Shown: positions 56,783-64,000 of the stretch, piece by piece | Position numbering within the stretch: the first letter of the stretch is position 1 | Layout: each line of letters opens with the position of its first letter | Assembly: GCF_011382985.1 (NCBI RefSeq) | Contig: NZ_CP049933.1 | Coordinates: 806,001 to 870,000, forward strand | DNA: 64,000 bases | Direction: 5' to 3' | DNA from: Leucobacter coleopterorum | Lineage (GTDB): Bacteria > Actinomycetota > Actinomycetes > Actinomycetales > Microbacteriaceae | The notes under the pieces: model-generated | The model's database searches: none | Seen by the model: only the letters and a program-made list of their open reading frames with translations | Told to the model about the DNA's origin: nothing | Position numbers and translations under genes: made by a program

Positions 56783-57976
56783 ATGACCATCCATACACAC
56801 GCCCCGCGCTTCGTCGTTATCGGCGCAGGAATTGTTGGCCTGGCGCATGCCGTGGCTGCTCTTGACGCTGGCTATCGCGTTACCGTGATTGAACAAGATG
56901 CCACCGCAGTGCTTGCAAGCGTGCGAAATTTTGGGCACGTTGGTACCTCCGTGCAGGCTGGCGAACTTGGTGAACTTGCGCGCGAGGCAAACGCTATCTG
57001 GCTGAGCCTGGCCCAGCGCACCGGTCTCGATGCGCGCCGTTCTGGCACCCTCGTGGTTGCGACCACCCCGACTGAAGAGGCAGTGCTGCACGAGGTAATG
57101 TCTGATCGTGCCCCCAATGGGGCGCAGCTGCTCACATCGAATCAGGCTGCCGAACAACTGGGGCTCGGCAGTGGGGCACAGGGGCGTGGAACGCGGATAC
57201 TATCGGCGCTCCTGCTCCCTGGCGACCTCACGGCAGACCCACGAACTGCGGTGGCACGAATCGCCGCCTGGGTGAACGCGCACGAGCGCGGCGAGGTGCG
57301 CTTCGGCACGACCGTGCGTGGTATCGACACCGGTGTGGTTGACACGAATCGTGGGCGTTTCGAAGCCGATCACACGGTTGTGGCGGCCGGTCATCTCGTC
57401 GGGCGCCTCTTCCCTGAGCTCGCGGAGCGCGGTGGCGTAGTGGAGTGTGCGCTGCAGATGTCACGGGTGCGCGCGCCACACCGCATGGGGATTGGACCCG
57501 CGGTGCTCACCGGAACCTCAATGCTGCGTTATGGGCTGTTCGAAGGAGCCGCGTCTGTCAAGCTACGCGCTGAACTGAGTGTGACTCGCCCCGAATTGCT
57601 TGAGATCGACGCCAACGTCATGTTTACACAGCAGGCGGATGGCACCCTGCTCGTTGGGGATTCTCACGCGAACTTCGACACCGCCCCGCCGTTTCAAGAT
57701 GAGCACTGCTCTCAGATTTTGCTGGGGGAGGTCGCCGCGTTGCTGGGCGCGGAACGCCTCGAGGTGCTCGAGCGCTGGCAGGGGCTTTACGCGACTAGTC
57801 AGCGCCAAGACATCCTGTGTGAGGAGCCGCTGCCCGGTGTGACCGCTGTCACCGTCACAACGGGAACAGGTATGACCGTGGGGCTTGCACTCGGCGCGCG
57901 CACCGTTGCTGCGCTTGAATCCGGCGAGGGTACTGCGCACGAGTTCGCAACTGAAACAACCAACTTAACTAGCTGA
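56783..57976 (+). CDS. FAD-dependent oxidoreductase of the phosphonate locus (TIGR03364/HpnW type)
   Basis: 397 residues of the DAO/glycine-oxidase superfamily: Rossmann FVVIGAGIVGLAHAVAAL, RNFGHVGTSVQAGELGELA, and C-terminal VTVTTGTGMTVGLALGARTV for FAD binding. This family is tied by gene neighbourhood to PhnX-like HAD enzymes and PhnCDE, and is thought to oxidatively deaminate an aminoethylphosphonate or its N-methyl or hydroxy derivative to an aldehyde for the HAD enzyme. First gene of the FAD-phnD-phnC-phnE operon. The 162 bp upstream are the shared control region. Intact. Confidence 0.85.
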   Translation: MTIHTHAPRFVVIGAGIVGLAHAVAALDAGYRVTVIEQDATAVLASVRNFGHVGTSVQAGELGELAREANAIWLSLAQRTGLDARRSGTLVVATTPTEEAVLHEVMSDRAPNGAQLLTSNQAAEQLGLGSGAQGRGTRILSALLLPGDLTADPRTAVARIAAWVNAHERGEVRFGTTVRGIDTGVVDTNRGRFEADHTVVAAGHLVGRLFPELAERGGVVECALQMSRVRAPHRMGIGPAVLTGTSMLRYGLFEGAASVKLRAELSVTRPELLEIDANVMFTQQADGTLLVGDSHANFDTAPPFQDEHCSQILLGEVAALLGAERLEVLERWQGLYATSQRQDILCEEPLPGVTAVTVTTGTGMTVGLALGARTVAALESGEGTAHEFATETTNLTS

Positions 57977-58024
57977 TGTGACTGACCCTCCCGACAATTT
58001 TCCTTTTTAACCTTTAGGAGCATC

Positions 58025-58936
58025 GTGAAAAAGAACACTCTGATGGCCGCTGCAGCGGTCGCATTGCTCGGCATCAGCCTCGTTGGCTGCTCAGCGAGTG
58101 AAGACAGCGCCTCCGGCGCTGAATCAGCAACTTGCCCCGGCGGCAAGATCCGCTTCGGCATTCTTCCCTACGAGGATCCCGAAGCTCTCGGCCCCGCCTA
58201 TAAGGTTCTGGGGGATGCGCTCTCAAAGAAACTTGATTGCCCGGTTGAAATGATTATCACCGAGGACTACGCGGCCGAGGTGCTCGCAATGGAGAACGAC
58301 TCGCTCGAGATTGCCCAGTTCGGCCCGCTTGGGTTTGTGTTTGCGAACGAGCGTGCCGGGGCTGTGCCAATGGTCTCATTCGGTGATGCCAAAGGCCAGC
58401 CCACTACCTACACCGCTGGCATCTGGGTTCCAAAGGATTCGAAGATCAAGACCATCGAAGACCTGCCGGGCAAGACGCTCGCGCTGGGTAGCCCCGGCTC
58501 CACCTCGGGCGATGCGCTGCCAATGTCGGCGCTGACCAAGGCCGGGATTGCCGACAAAGTGACCGCTGATTACGCTGGCGGGCACCCCGAGGCACTGCTG
58601 ATGCTCGTCAACGGAACCGTTGATGCGGCGCAGATCAACTCGCAGACGCTCGAAACTGCGACTAAAGAAGGTAGCTTCGATCAGTCGAACTTCCGCCAGA
58701 TCTGGAAGTCGGAGGAGATCCCGAACGACCCGGTGACCGTGCGCAAGAATCTGCCGCAAGATTTTCAAGACGCCGTGAAAGAGGCGCTGCTCGGCTTGGA
58801 GGCCACAGACGTCGAGCAGGTCAGTGCGTTTCTCGGGGTGGATCCGGCTGGCCCGCTGATCCCCGTGACCGTTGACACCTACCAGCCGCTTTTTGATCTC
58901 GCGAAGACAATGGGCCTCACCGAGAAGGACGTGTAA
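58025..58936 (+). CDS. phnD: Phosphonate-binding lipoprotein PhnD
   Basis: 303 residues. Lipoprotein signal with lipobox SLVGC (Cys about residue 23), then a periplasmic-binding type II domain: RFGILPYEDPEALGPAYKVL, LEIAQFGPLGFVFANE, LALGSPGSTSGDALPM and GGHPEALLMLVNGTVDAAQ. Matches the PhnD/SsuA-like PF12974 family. RBS TTTAGGAG before GTG 58025. One-base overlap with phnC. Confidence 0.92.
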   Translation: MKKNTLMAAAAVALLGISLVGCSASEDSASGAESATCPGGKIRFGILPYEDPEALGPAYKVLGDALSKKLDCPVEMIITEDYAAEVLAMENDSLEIAQFGPLGFVFANERAGAVPMVSFGDAKGQPTTYTAGIWVPKDSKIKTIEDLPGKTLALGSPGSTSGDALPMSALTKAGIADKVTADYAGGHPEALLMLVNGTVDAAQINSQTLETATKEGSFDQSNFRQIWKSEEIPNDPVTVRKNLPQDFQDAVKEALLGLEATDVEQVSAFLGVDPAGPLIPVTVDTYQPLFDLAKTMGLTEKDV

Positions 58937-59739
58937 TGAGTGTCGCAACGGTTGCAGGCGAGACGCGCGCAGACAGCGCGGTGACTGAGGTTCGTATCGA
59001 AAAAGAGGTGCTGCTCGACGTGCAGGCGATCTCCAAGAGTTTTGGTGATCGTGTGGTGCTCAAAGACATGAGCATGCAGGTGCGAGCGGGCGAACTAGTC
59101 GCCTTTCTCGGGGCGAACGGTTCCGGCAAATCAACGACGCTGCGAGCCGTGAACGGACTCATCGAGGCAGACTCCGGCGACATCACGATTGCGGGCACGA
59201 AGCTGAACGAGGCGAGCAGCGCTCGCCGTACCGAGGCCCGCCGTGCCGCCGCAACGGTGTTTCAGAAGATCCATCTGGTGTCGCGTCGCACCGCGCTGCA
59301 GAACGTGTGTGCTGGCGGATTCTCGCGGCTTCCCGCATGGCGCTCGCTGCCGCCAGTGTACGGGCGCGAGCTCAAAGAAGAAGCGATGGCGTGCCTTGGG
59401 CGAGTCGGGCTCGCCGACCGGGCGCACGACCGTGCGGGCAGCCTGTCGGGCGGTCAGCAGCAGCGTGTTGCCATCGCGCGAGCGCTGTGCCAGCGCCCGC
59501 GCATGATCCTCGCCGACGAACCCGTCTCTGCGCTCGACCCCAAAGCCGCTGACGACGTGATGCGACTGTTGCACGAACTGGCGGTCGATGAGGGGCTGGG
59601 CGTGGCCGCGGTGCTGCACCAACCCCATCTCGCCCGCGCCTATGCGCACCGCGTGGTTGGGTTGCGCGGCGGGCATCTGGTGTTTGACGCACCCACCATT
59701 GACATCGACGACGTCCAGCTGGCGTCCCTGTACCTGTGA
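58936..59739 (+). CDS. phnC: Phosphonate ABC transporter ATPase PhnC
   Basis: 267 residues: Walker A FLGANGSGKSTTLRAVNGL, Q-loop VFQKIHLV, signature AGSLSGGQQQRVAIARALCQ, Walker B MILADEPVSALDPKAAD and switch His in VLHQPHLARAYAHR. An N-terminal extension of about 28 residues precedes the ABC domain. Starts on the last base of the phnD stop. Intact. Confidence 0.93.
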   Translation: MSVATVAGETRADSAVTEVRIEKEVLLDVQAISKSFGDRVVLKDMSMQVRAGELVAFLGANGSGKSTTLRAVNGLIEADSGDITIAGTKLNEASSARRTEARRAAATVFQKIHLVSRRTALQNVCAGGFSRLPAWRSLPPVYGRELKEEAMACLGRVGLADRAHDRAGSLSGGQQQRVAIARALCQRPRMILADEPVSALDPKAADDVMRLLHELAVDEGLGVAAVLHQPHLARAYAHRVVGLRGGHLVFDAPTIDIDDVQLASLYL

Positions 59740-59749
59740 GGAATCTCTC

Positions 59750-60636
59750 GTGACCAACACGCTTACTTCAAAGCTCGAGGAGGGCACTGTTTCTTCGCAG
59801 TTGCCTGACGGGTCGCGGGAACGGGCGGCCGCGCCGATCCGCTCACTCGCGGTGCCGCGCGACCCCAAGGTTCCCTACCGCGCTGGGTCGTGGGGTGTCA
59901 TTATTCTGGTGCTTGCGGTGCTGCACTGGATGGCGTTTCAGGCAACAGACTTCAGGCCAGATGCGCTCGTGACCGGTGCTCGCGGCATGTTCAACTTTCT
60001 CTCGGAGGCGATTCCGCCCGATCTGAGCCCGAAGGTGGTTGGCGCAGGTGTTGCTGGGGCGCTCACAACGTTGTGGATCGGGTTGCTTGGAACAACTGTG
60101 TCGATCCCCTCGGCGCTCTTGCTTGCGGTGCTCGGCTCCCGCACAACATCCCCAACGCCGTTGTGTATCAGGTAGCGCGAGGGATCCTCTCGTTTTTCCG
60201 TGCAGTACCCGACATTGTGTTTGCGCTGATTTTTGTGACCGCCGTGGGGCTCGGGCCGTTTGCGGGTGTACTCGCGCTGATCTGCCACAACACCGGAGTG
60301 ATGGGGAAGCTATGGTCTGAGGCGATGGAAGACATCGACCCTGGCCCCGAGCAGGCGCTACGGACGGCGGGCGCGAGTCGGTGGCAGGTCGTCGCAAACG
60401 CGACGATTCCGAGTGTCTTGCCGCAGCTCACGGGGTTGTTGCTTTACCGCTTCGACGTCAACGTGAGATCTTCGCTCGTGCTTGGACTGGTCGGTGCAGG
60501 TGGCATCGGATTGCTCATTAACAAGTCGATCAAAACGTTTCAGTTCGACGAGATACTGACGTATCTGCTGATCATTCTTATTGTGATCGTTGCGGTTGAC
60601 CTCGCCTCCGCGTGGATTCGTAAACGACTGCAGTAG
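59750..60636 (+). CDS. phnE: Phosphonate ABC transporter permease PhnE (frame broken once)
   Basis: About 295 residues and 6 helices: GVAGALTTLWIGLLGTTVSIP, VARGILSFFRAVPDIVFALI, the EAA loop EQALRTAGASRWQVVANATIP and FRFDVNVRSS-type end VGAGGIGLLINKSIKTFQFD. The frame breaks at CCCC 60150-60153; five C restores RTTSPNAVVYQVARG. Only one permease gene is present, so it should act as a homodimer. Confidence 0.9.
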
Positions 60637-60645
60637 GTGGGCGCA

Positions 60646-61410
60646 CTACCGCAGATACACCGGATCGAGCGCAATCAGCAGAATTGCGACCCAGTGACAC
60701 AGGAACGCGAGCACCGTGAGGGCGTGGAAGATCTCGTGGAAGCCAAAGACTCCTGGAAACGGGTTTGGACGTTTAAGTCCATAGACAACCGAGCCGAGTG
60801 TGTACAAGAGGCCGCCGGCGACAATCAAGACCATCGTTGCGAGGTTGGCGTGGGCGATATCGACGATGTACATCATTGCCGCCCAGCCGAGCAAAACATA
60901 GAGCGGAACGTAGAGCCACCGTGGTGCATTGATCCAGAACACCCTGAAGCCGATGCCGAGCAGTGCGCCAACCCACACTAGAACGAGCAACAGGATGCCC
61001 TTGTCGAACGGTAAAGCGAGTAGGGCGAGAGGCGTGTAGCTTCCGGCAATGAGAACAAAAATGTTGGCGTGATCAATTCTGCGGAAGACCTGTTTGATCT
61101 CGGGTCGCCAGTTGATGCGGTGGTACAGCGCCGAATTGCCGAATAGCAACATGCTCGACAGCATGTAGACGGCAGAGGCCCACTTCGCCACTGGGCCGTG
61201 TGCGAGGCAGATGAGCACAACGCCGGCGGCGATTGTCACGGGGAAGGTGCCCGCGTGTAGCCAGCCGCGCCAGAGGGGTTTGGTCTCGGGAACCGTGGCT
61301 GTGGGTGTGTCCTCAGCGTGTGTGAGTTCGTCTTCAAGCAGAGGCAGCGACACTGCATCGGGCTCGGGAAAGGTGTGTTCATTGTGCTCAGGAGCACCTT
61401 GAGGGGTCAT
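60646..61410 (-). CDS. trhA: Hemolysin III/TrhA-family membrane protein
   Basis: 254 residues, seven helices, PAQR/YqfA-like. Signature His/Ser residues in LLFGNSALYHRINW, RIDHANIFVLIAGSYTPLALL and FGFHEIFHALTVLAFLCHWVAI, the metal-site pattern of the family. A 60-residue acidic N-terminal tail precedes the first helix. Members influence membrane energetics; lysis activity is not implied. Divergent from uppS, the common actinobacterial order. ATG 61410 has a leaderless -10. Confidence 0.9.
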   Translation of the reverse strand: MTPQGAPEHNEHTFPEPDAVSLPLLEDELTHAEDTPTATVPETKPLWRGWLHAGTFPVTIAAGVVLICLAHGPVAKWASAVYMLSSMLLFGNSALYHRINWRPEIKQVFRRIDHANIFVLIAGSYTPLALLALPFDKGILLLVLVWVGALLGIGFRVFWINAPRWLYVPLYVLLGWAAMMYIVDIAHANLATMVLIVAGGLLYTLGSVVYGLKRPNPFPGVFGFHEIFHALTVLAFLCHWVAILLIALDPVYLR

Positions 61411-61416
61411 GTCCTG

Positions 61417-61422
61417 AGTGTA
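61417..61422 (-). promoter_or_regulatory. Leaderless -10 of trhA
   Basis: The minus strand reads TACACT, CAGGAC, ATG at 61410. Confidence 0.55.
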
Positions 61423-61512
61423 CGTTGCCCACAAATCTGAGGAGGCATATGTGTAGAGAATGCCCAGCTAGTTGGTGATCGCAACTCGGAGCTTCGGTCG
61501 CCCCCTGCCCGA

Positions 61513-61518
61513 TAGAAT
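61513..61518 (+). promoter_or_regulatory. Leaderless -10 of uppS
   Basis: TAGAAT, 7-nt gap, ATG 61526. Confidence 0.55.
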
Positions 61519-61525
61519 CATCAGG

Positions 61526-62311
61526 ATGAACACTCCGCCAAAGCCTCCGCGCACCGGTTTGCTGTACCGGCTGTATCAGCGCAGACTTCGACGAGAGATT
61601 GATCTCGACCGAGTCCCACACCACATCGCAGTGATTGTCGACGGAAACCGTCGATGGGCCAAACAGCGCCTACAGGAGCGCGCCGCGTTTGGGCATCGCG
61701 CGGGCGCCCGCAAGATTCCAGAGTTTCTGGGCTGGTGCGAAGAAGCGGGCATCGGAGTCGTCACCCTCTATTTGCTGTCGGCTGACAACCTGCAGGCGCG
61801 GGATCGCGAAGAACTCAACGACCTGTTTGGTATTGTTGCCGAGCTTGCGCTTTTGCTGGCTGAGAATCCCCGTTGGCGTGTAAAGCATGTTGGCTCGTGC
61901 GAGGGTCTTTCGCGGGAACTTTCGGAAGCGCTCGCTGAGGCTGAAGCAAAAACCGCCGACCATGAGGGTCTGCATATTAACCTTGCGGTGGGCTACGGAG
62001 GACGCAGCGAGATTACCGCTGCCGTGCGCAGCGTCATTGCTGAGCATCAGCAAGCTGGCGGGTCGATCGACACACTCGCTGAGCGACTCACACCCGAGAC
62101 AATCGGTGAGCACCTCTGGACGCGTGGGCAGGCTGATCCCGACCTCATGATTCGGACCTCTGGAGAGCAGCGCCTCTCAGACTTCATGATCTGGCAGTCT
62201 GCTCACTCAGAGTTCTATTTTGTTGAGGCGCTGTATCCCGACCTGCGTGAGGTCGATTTTTTGCGTGCGCTGCGTGACTACTCCACACGACAGCGCAGAT
62301 TGGGGAGCTAA
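61526..62311 (+). CDS. uppS: Isoprenyl transferase (cis-prenyltransferase, UppS family)
   Basis: 261 residues. Builds polyprenyl diphosphate for cell-wall lipid carrier. Motifs: HHIAVIVDGNRRWAKQR (catalytic Asp), FGHRAGARKIPEFLGWC, VTLYLLSADNLQA, LHINLAVGYGGRSEI, PDLMIRTSGEQRLSDFMIWQ and SEFYFVEALYPD. A first-residue leaderless start is likely. The SDR follows after 1-4 bp, so the next two genes may share the transcript. Intact. Confidence 0.95.
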   Translation: MNTPPKPPRTGLLYRLYQRRLRREIDLDRVPHHIAVIVDGNRRWAKQRLQERAAFGHRAGARKIPEFLGWCEEAGIGVVTLYLLSADNLQARDREELNDLFGIVAELALLLAENPRWRVKHVGSCEGLSRELSEALAEAEAKTADHEGLHINLAVGYGGRSEITAAVRSVIAEHQQAGGSIDTLAERLTPETIGEHLWTRGQADPDLMIRTSGEQRLSDFMIWQSAHSEFYFVEALYPDLREVDFLRALRDYSTRQRRLGS

Positions 62312-62315
62312 CGTG

Positions 62316-63127
62316 ATGCGGCGAGACAGTAGTTTGCCAGACCTTTCGGGCCAGCGGGTGCTGGTAACAGGGGCTTCTGGCGGGGTTGGGGGTGGAATCG
62401 CTCGTAGCTTTGCGGCGGCGGGAGCGCGAGTGGCAGTGCACTACCGGGGCGTGACTCCCGGTTCGGTGGACGCGGCGTTTGCCCTGGTGGAAGAACTCCG
62501 TGAGCACGGCACTGACGCCGTGGCGGTACGGGGAGATCTGAGCGAGCCCGGTGCTGCGGAGGTTCTCGTGGGCGAAGCTTCCCGAGCGTTTGGTGGCCTC
62601 GACGGGCTCGTCAACAACGCCGGGATCCAGCCGCTTACAATGCTTGCCGACACGAGTCGCGCTGAGTGGGACGAGGTGCTCGGCACCAACCTCGGGGCGG
62701 TGTTCGAACTGTCCCGGGCCGCCGCTAGAGTGATGGGTGAGGATCGCGACGCCGATCCTGAAGTAACTTGTGACCGCTGGATCACGCACATTGCCTCGAT
62801 CGAAGCGAGCCGGCCGGCCGTTGCGCATGCACACTACTCGGCTGCCAAAGCTGGCCTGGTGATGCACGCACGAGCTGCAGCGCTTGAGCTTGGCCCCGAA
62901 AGGATCCGGGTGAATACGGTGTCACCAGGGCTCGTTGAACGACCCGGGCTGGAGCAGGCGTGGCCCGAGGGGGTTGCAAGTTGGCGTGAGAAAGCACCGC
63001 TCGGACGCCTCGCCACCCCGCCGACATTGGGAATGCGTGTGTGCTGCTGGCGTCGCCCGCGGCGTCGTTTGTTACGGGGCAGGATCTCGCCGTTGATGGC
63101 GGCATGCTGGCCACCCCCGGTTGGTAA
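62316..63127 (+). CDS. Short-chain dehydrogenase/reductase (frame broken once)
   Basis: About 270 residues after repair: cofactor loop VLVTGASGGVGGGIARSFAAAG, NNAG in LVNNAGIQPLTML, catalytic Tyr/Lys in HYSAAKAGLVMHA, RVNTVSPGLV and C-terminal GQDLAVDGGMLATPGW. CCCC at 63016-63019 must be five, restoring RLATPADIGNACVLLASP. NADP preference is suggested by VAVHYRG after strand 2 (no acidic residue there). Linked to the amidohydrolase 23 bp downstream; substrate unknown. Confidence 0.88.
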
Positions 63128-63150
63128 AGCAGAGGAAAGAGGAGAAGTCG

Positions 63151-64000
63151 ATGACCGAGACGATTCTGAGGGCCGACGCGATGCTGACGCCCACCGGTGT
63201 GGTGGTTGGTGCCGAGCTGGCATTCGACGCGACCGGCCGGATCACCTATGCCGGATCCGCGCGGCCCGATTCCGCGATCCCTGCCGACGCGATGGTGCAA
63301 GATCTGGTGGGCCAGGTCTTGATGCCGGGCCTTGTGAACGGGCACACTCATTCGGCCATGACCCTGTTGCGCGGCGTGTCTGATGACGAGGGATTTATGC
63401 CCTGGCTTGCGGCGGTGCAAGCGCACGAGCAGCACCTCACTCATGAAGATGTTGCACTTGGACTGCAACTAGCCATGGTCGAAATGATCGAAACCGGCAC
63501 GACCGCCTTCGCTGACATGTACCACTGGGATGCTGAACTGATCGAGCTCGTGCGCTCGGCGGGCATGCGCGTCATGGCGGCTCCGGCCACGTTTGCGCCT
63601 GAAATTGTTGGATTTCCGAGTGTCTCCTCAAACAATGGCGACGATGCCGTCGCCGCGACCGAAGCGCTTGCTGAGCAATACGCCGGCGATCCGCAAATTA
63701 GGATCGCTTACGGCCCGCACGCGCCGTACACCAGCCCGCCCGAGTTTCTGAGCGATATTGCGCGCAGGGCGGTCGAACGCGGGATCCCGATCCACACCCA
63801 CATCTCGGAGTCCACGGCGGAGGTCGAGCAGATTCTTGAGCAGTACGGCGCGACACCGGGGGACCACCTCGACTCCGTTGGGCTTTTTGAGGCTGATGTG
63901 CTTGCAGCGCACTGCGTGCACCTGACCGACAGCGAGATCGCGCTGTTTGCTCGGGAGGGTGTGGCCGTCAGCCATAACCCTGTTTCAAATCTGAAGCTTG
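63151..64000 (+). CDS. TRZ/ATZ-family amidohydrolase (MTA/SAH deaminase-like), cut by the window end
   Basis: 283 residues visible, 3' end outside. ATG 63151 follows AAAGAGGAG. Metal-binding LMPGLVNGHTHSAMTLLRG, GTTAFADMYHWDAELI, IAYGPHAPYTSPPEFL, IHTHISESTAEVEQI, LAAHCVHLTDSEI and SHNPVSNLKL are the family signatures of chlorohydrolase/deaminases acting on purine-like or triazine-like rings. Probably methylthioadenosine/S-adenosylhomocysteine deaminase or a related guanine-type deaminase; the substrate cannot be fixed from half the gene. Confidence 0.87.
   Translation, partial: MTETILRADAMLTPTGVVVGAELAFDATGRITYAGSARPDSAIPADAMVQDLVGQVLMPGLVNGHTHSAMTLLRGVSDDEGFMPWLAAVQAHEQHLTHEDVALGLQLAMVEMIETGTTAFADMYHWDAELIELVRSAGMRVMAAPATFAPEIVGFPSVSSNNGDDAVAATEALAEQYAGDPQIRIAYGPHAPYTSPPEFLSDIARRAVERGIPIHTHISESTAEVEQILEQYGATPGDHLDSVGLFEADVLAAHCVHLTDSEIALFAREGVAVSHNPVSNLKL

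Overview
The window is a GC-rich, tightly packed stretch of an actinobacterial chromosome. The family is probably Microbacteriaceae, Leucobacter-like; that placement is an inference from gene content and style, and no database was searched. Supporting signs are mycothiol chemistry (mca, a mycoredoxin-type glutaredoxin), CarD, SenX3/RegX3/PhoU, a PdtaS-type kinase, an Rv3235-like protein, the mycobacterium-like order ispF-ispD-carD-lpqE, and many leaderless promoters (TANNNT about 6 nt before ATG/GTG). No tRNA, rRNA, CRISPR array or intact transposon was seen, and no gap between genes exceeds about 300 bases.

Layout. 1-0.9 kb: end of a membrane protein and two tandem TatA copies. 0.9-3.6 kb: purF and purM, divergent. 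3.7-9.2 kb: ispF, ispD, carD, lpqE-like lipoprotein, then regX3/senX3 and divergent phoU (phosphate sensing). 9.2-14 kb: cysS, rlmB, an Rv3235-like protein, a PdtaS-like kinase. 14-18.2 kb: an envelope-stress type set (PspC/LiaF-like membrane protein, PspC-containing kinase, LuxR regulator). 18.2-21.6 kb: protein mannosyltransferase and proS. 21.6-25.1 kb: copper island (copA, copZ, decayed csoR, twin CsoR-type operators, interrupted yiaA-like gene). 25.2-36.6 kb: translation genes nusA, ylxR, infB, rbfA, truB and ribF, interrupted by two DUF805 proteins, a VOC/AraC pair, a lipoprotein and mutY. 36.8-46.1 kb: SNF2 helicase, pfk, mycoredoxin, Pit phosphate transporter, aldehyde dehydrogenase, AI-2E-family permease, ilvA. 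46.2-50.1 kb: TetR, YtcJ-like amidohydrolase, PuuP-like permease. 50-54.7 kb: greA, DUF4307, mca, recQ, SRPBCC. 54.7-55 kb: a decayed higBA toxin-antitoxin remnant. 55-60.6 kb: a phosphonate uptake and breakdown locus (HAD phosphonatase-like enzyme and GntR facing a FAD oxidoreductase and phnDCE). 60.6-64 kb: trhA, uppS, an SDR and the start of a TRZ/ATZ amidohydrolase.

The main caution is that at least 28 single-base deletions break 18 conserved genes, including the essential nusA, infB, proS and ribF. All are of the same sign. Twenty-one are explained by a run of five C or five G read as four, and most of the rest by other short homopolymers. This looks like systematic homopolymer under-calling in the assembly rather than biology, so broken genes are reported as one span each with the position of each lesion. 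Against that background, lesions that are not homopolymer slips stand out: a 25-nt loss in csoR, internal losses in both higB and higA, an in-frame amber codon in yiaA, a 297-bp tatA tandem duplication, and a duplicated and inverted copy of the nusA 3' end.
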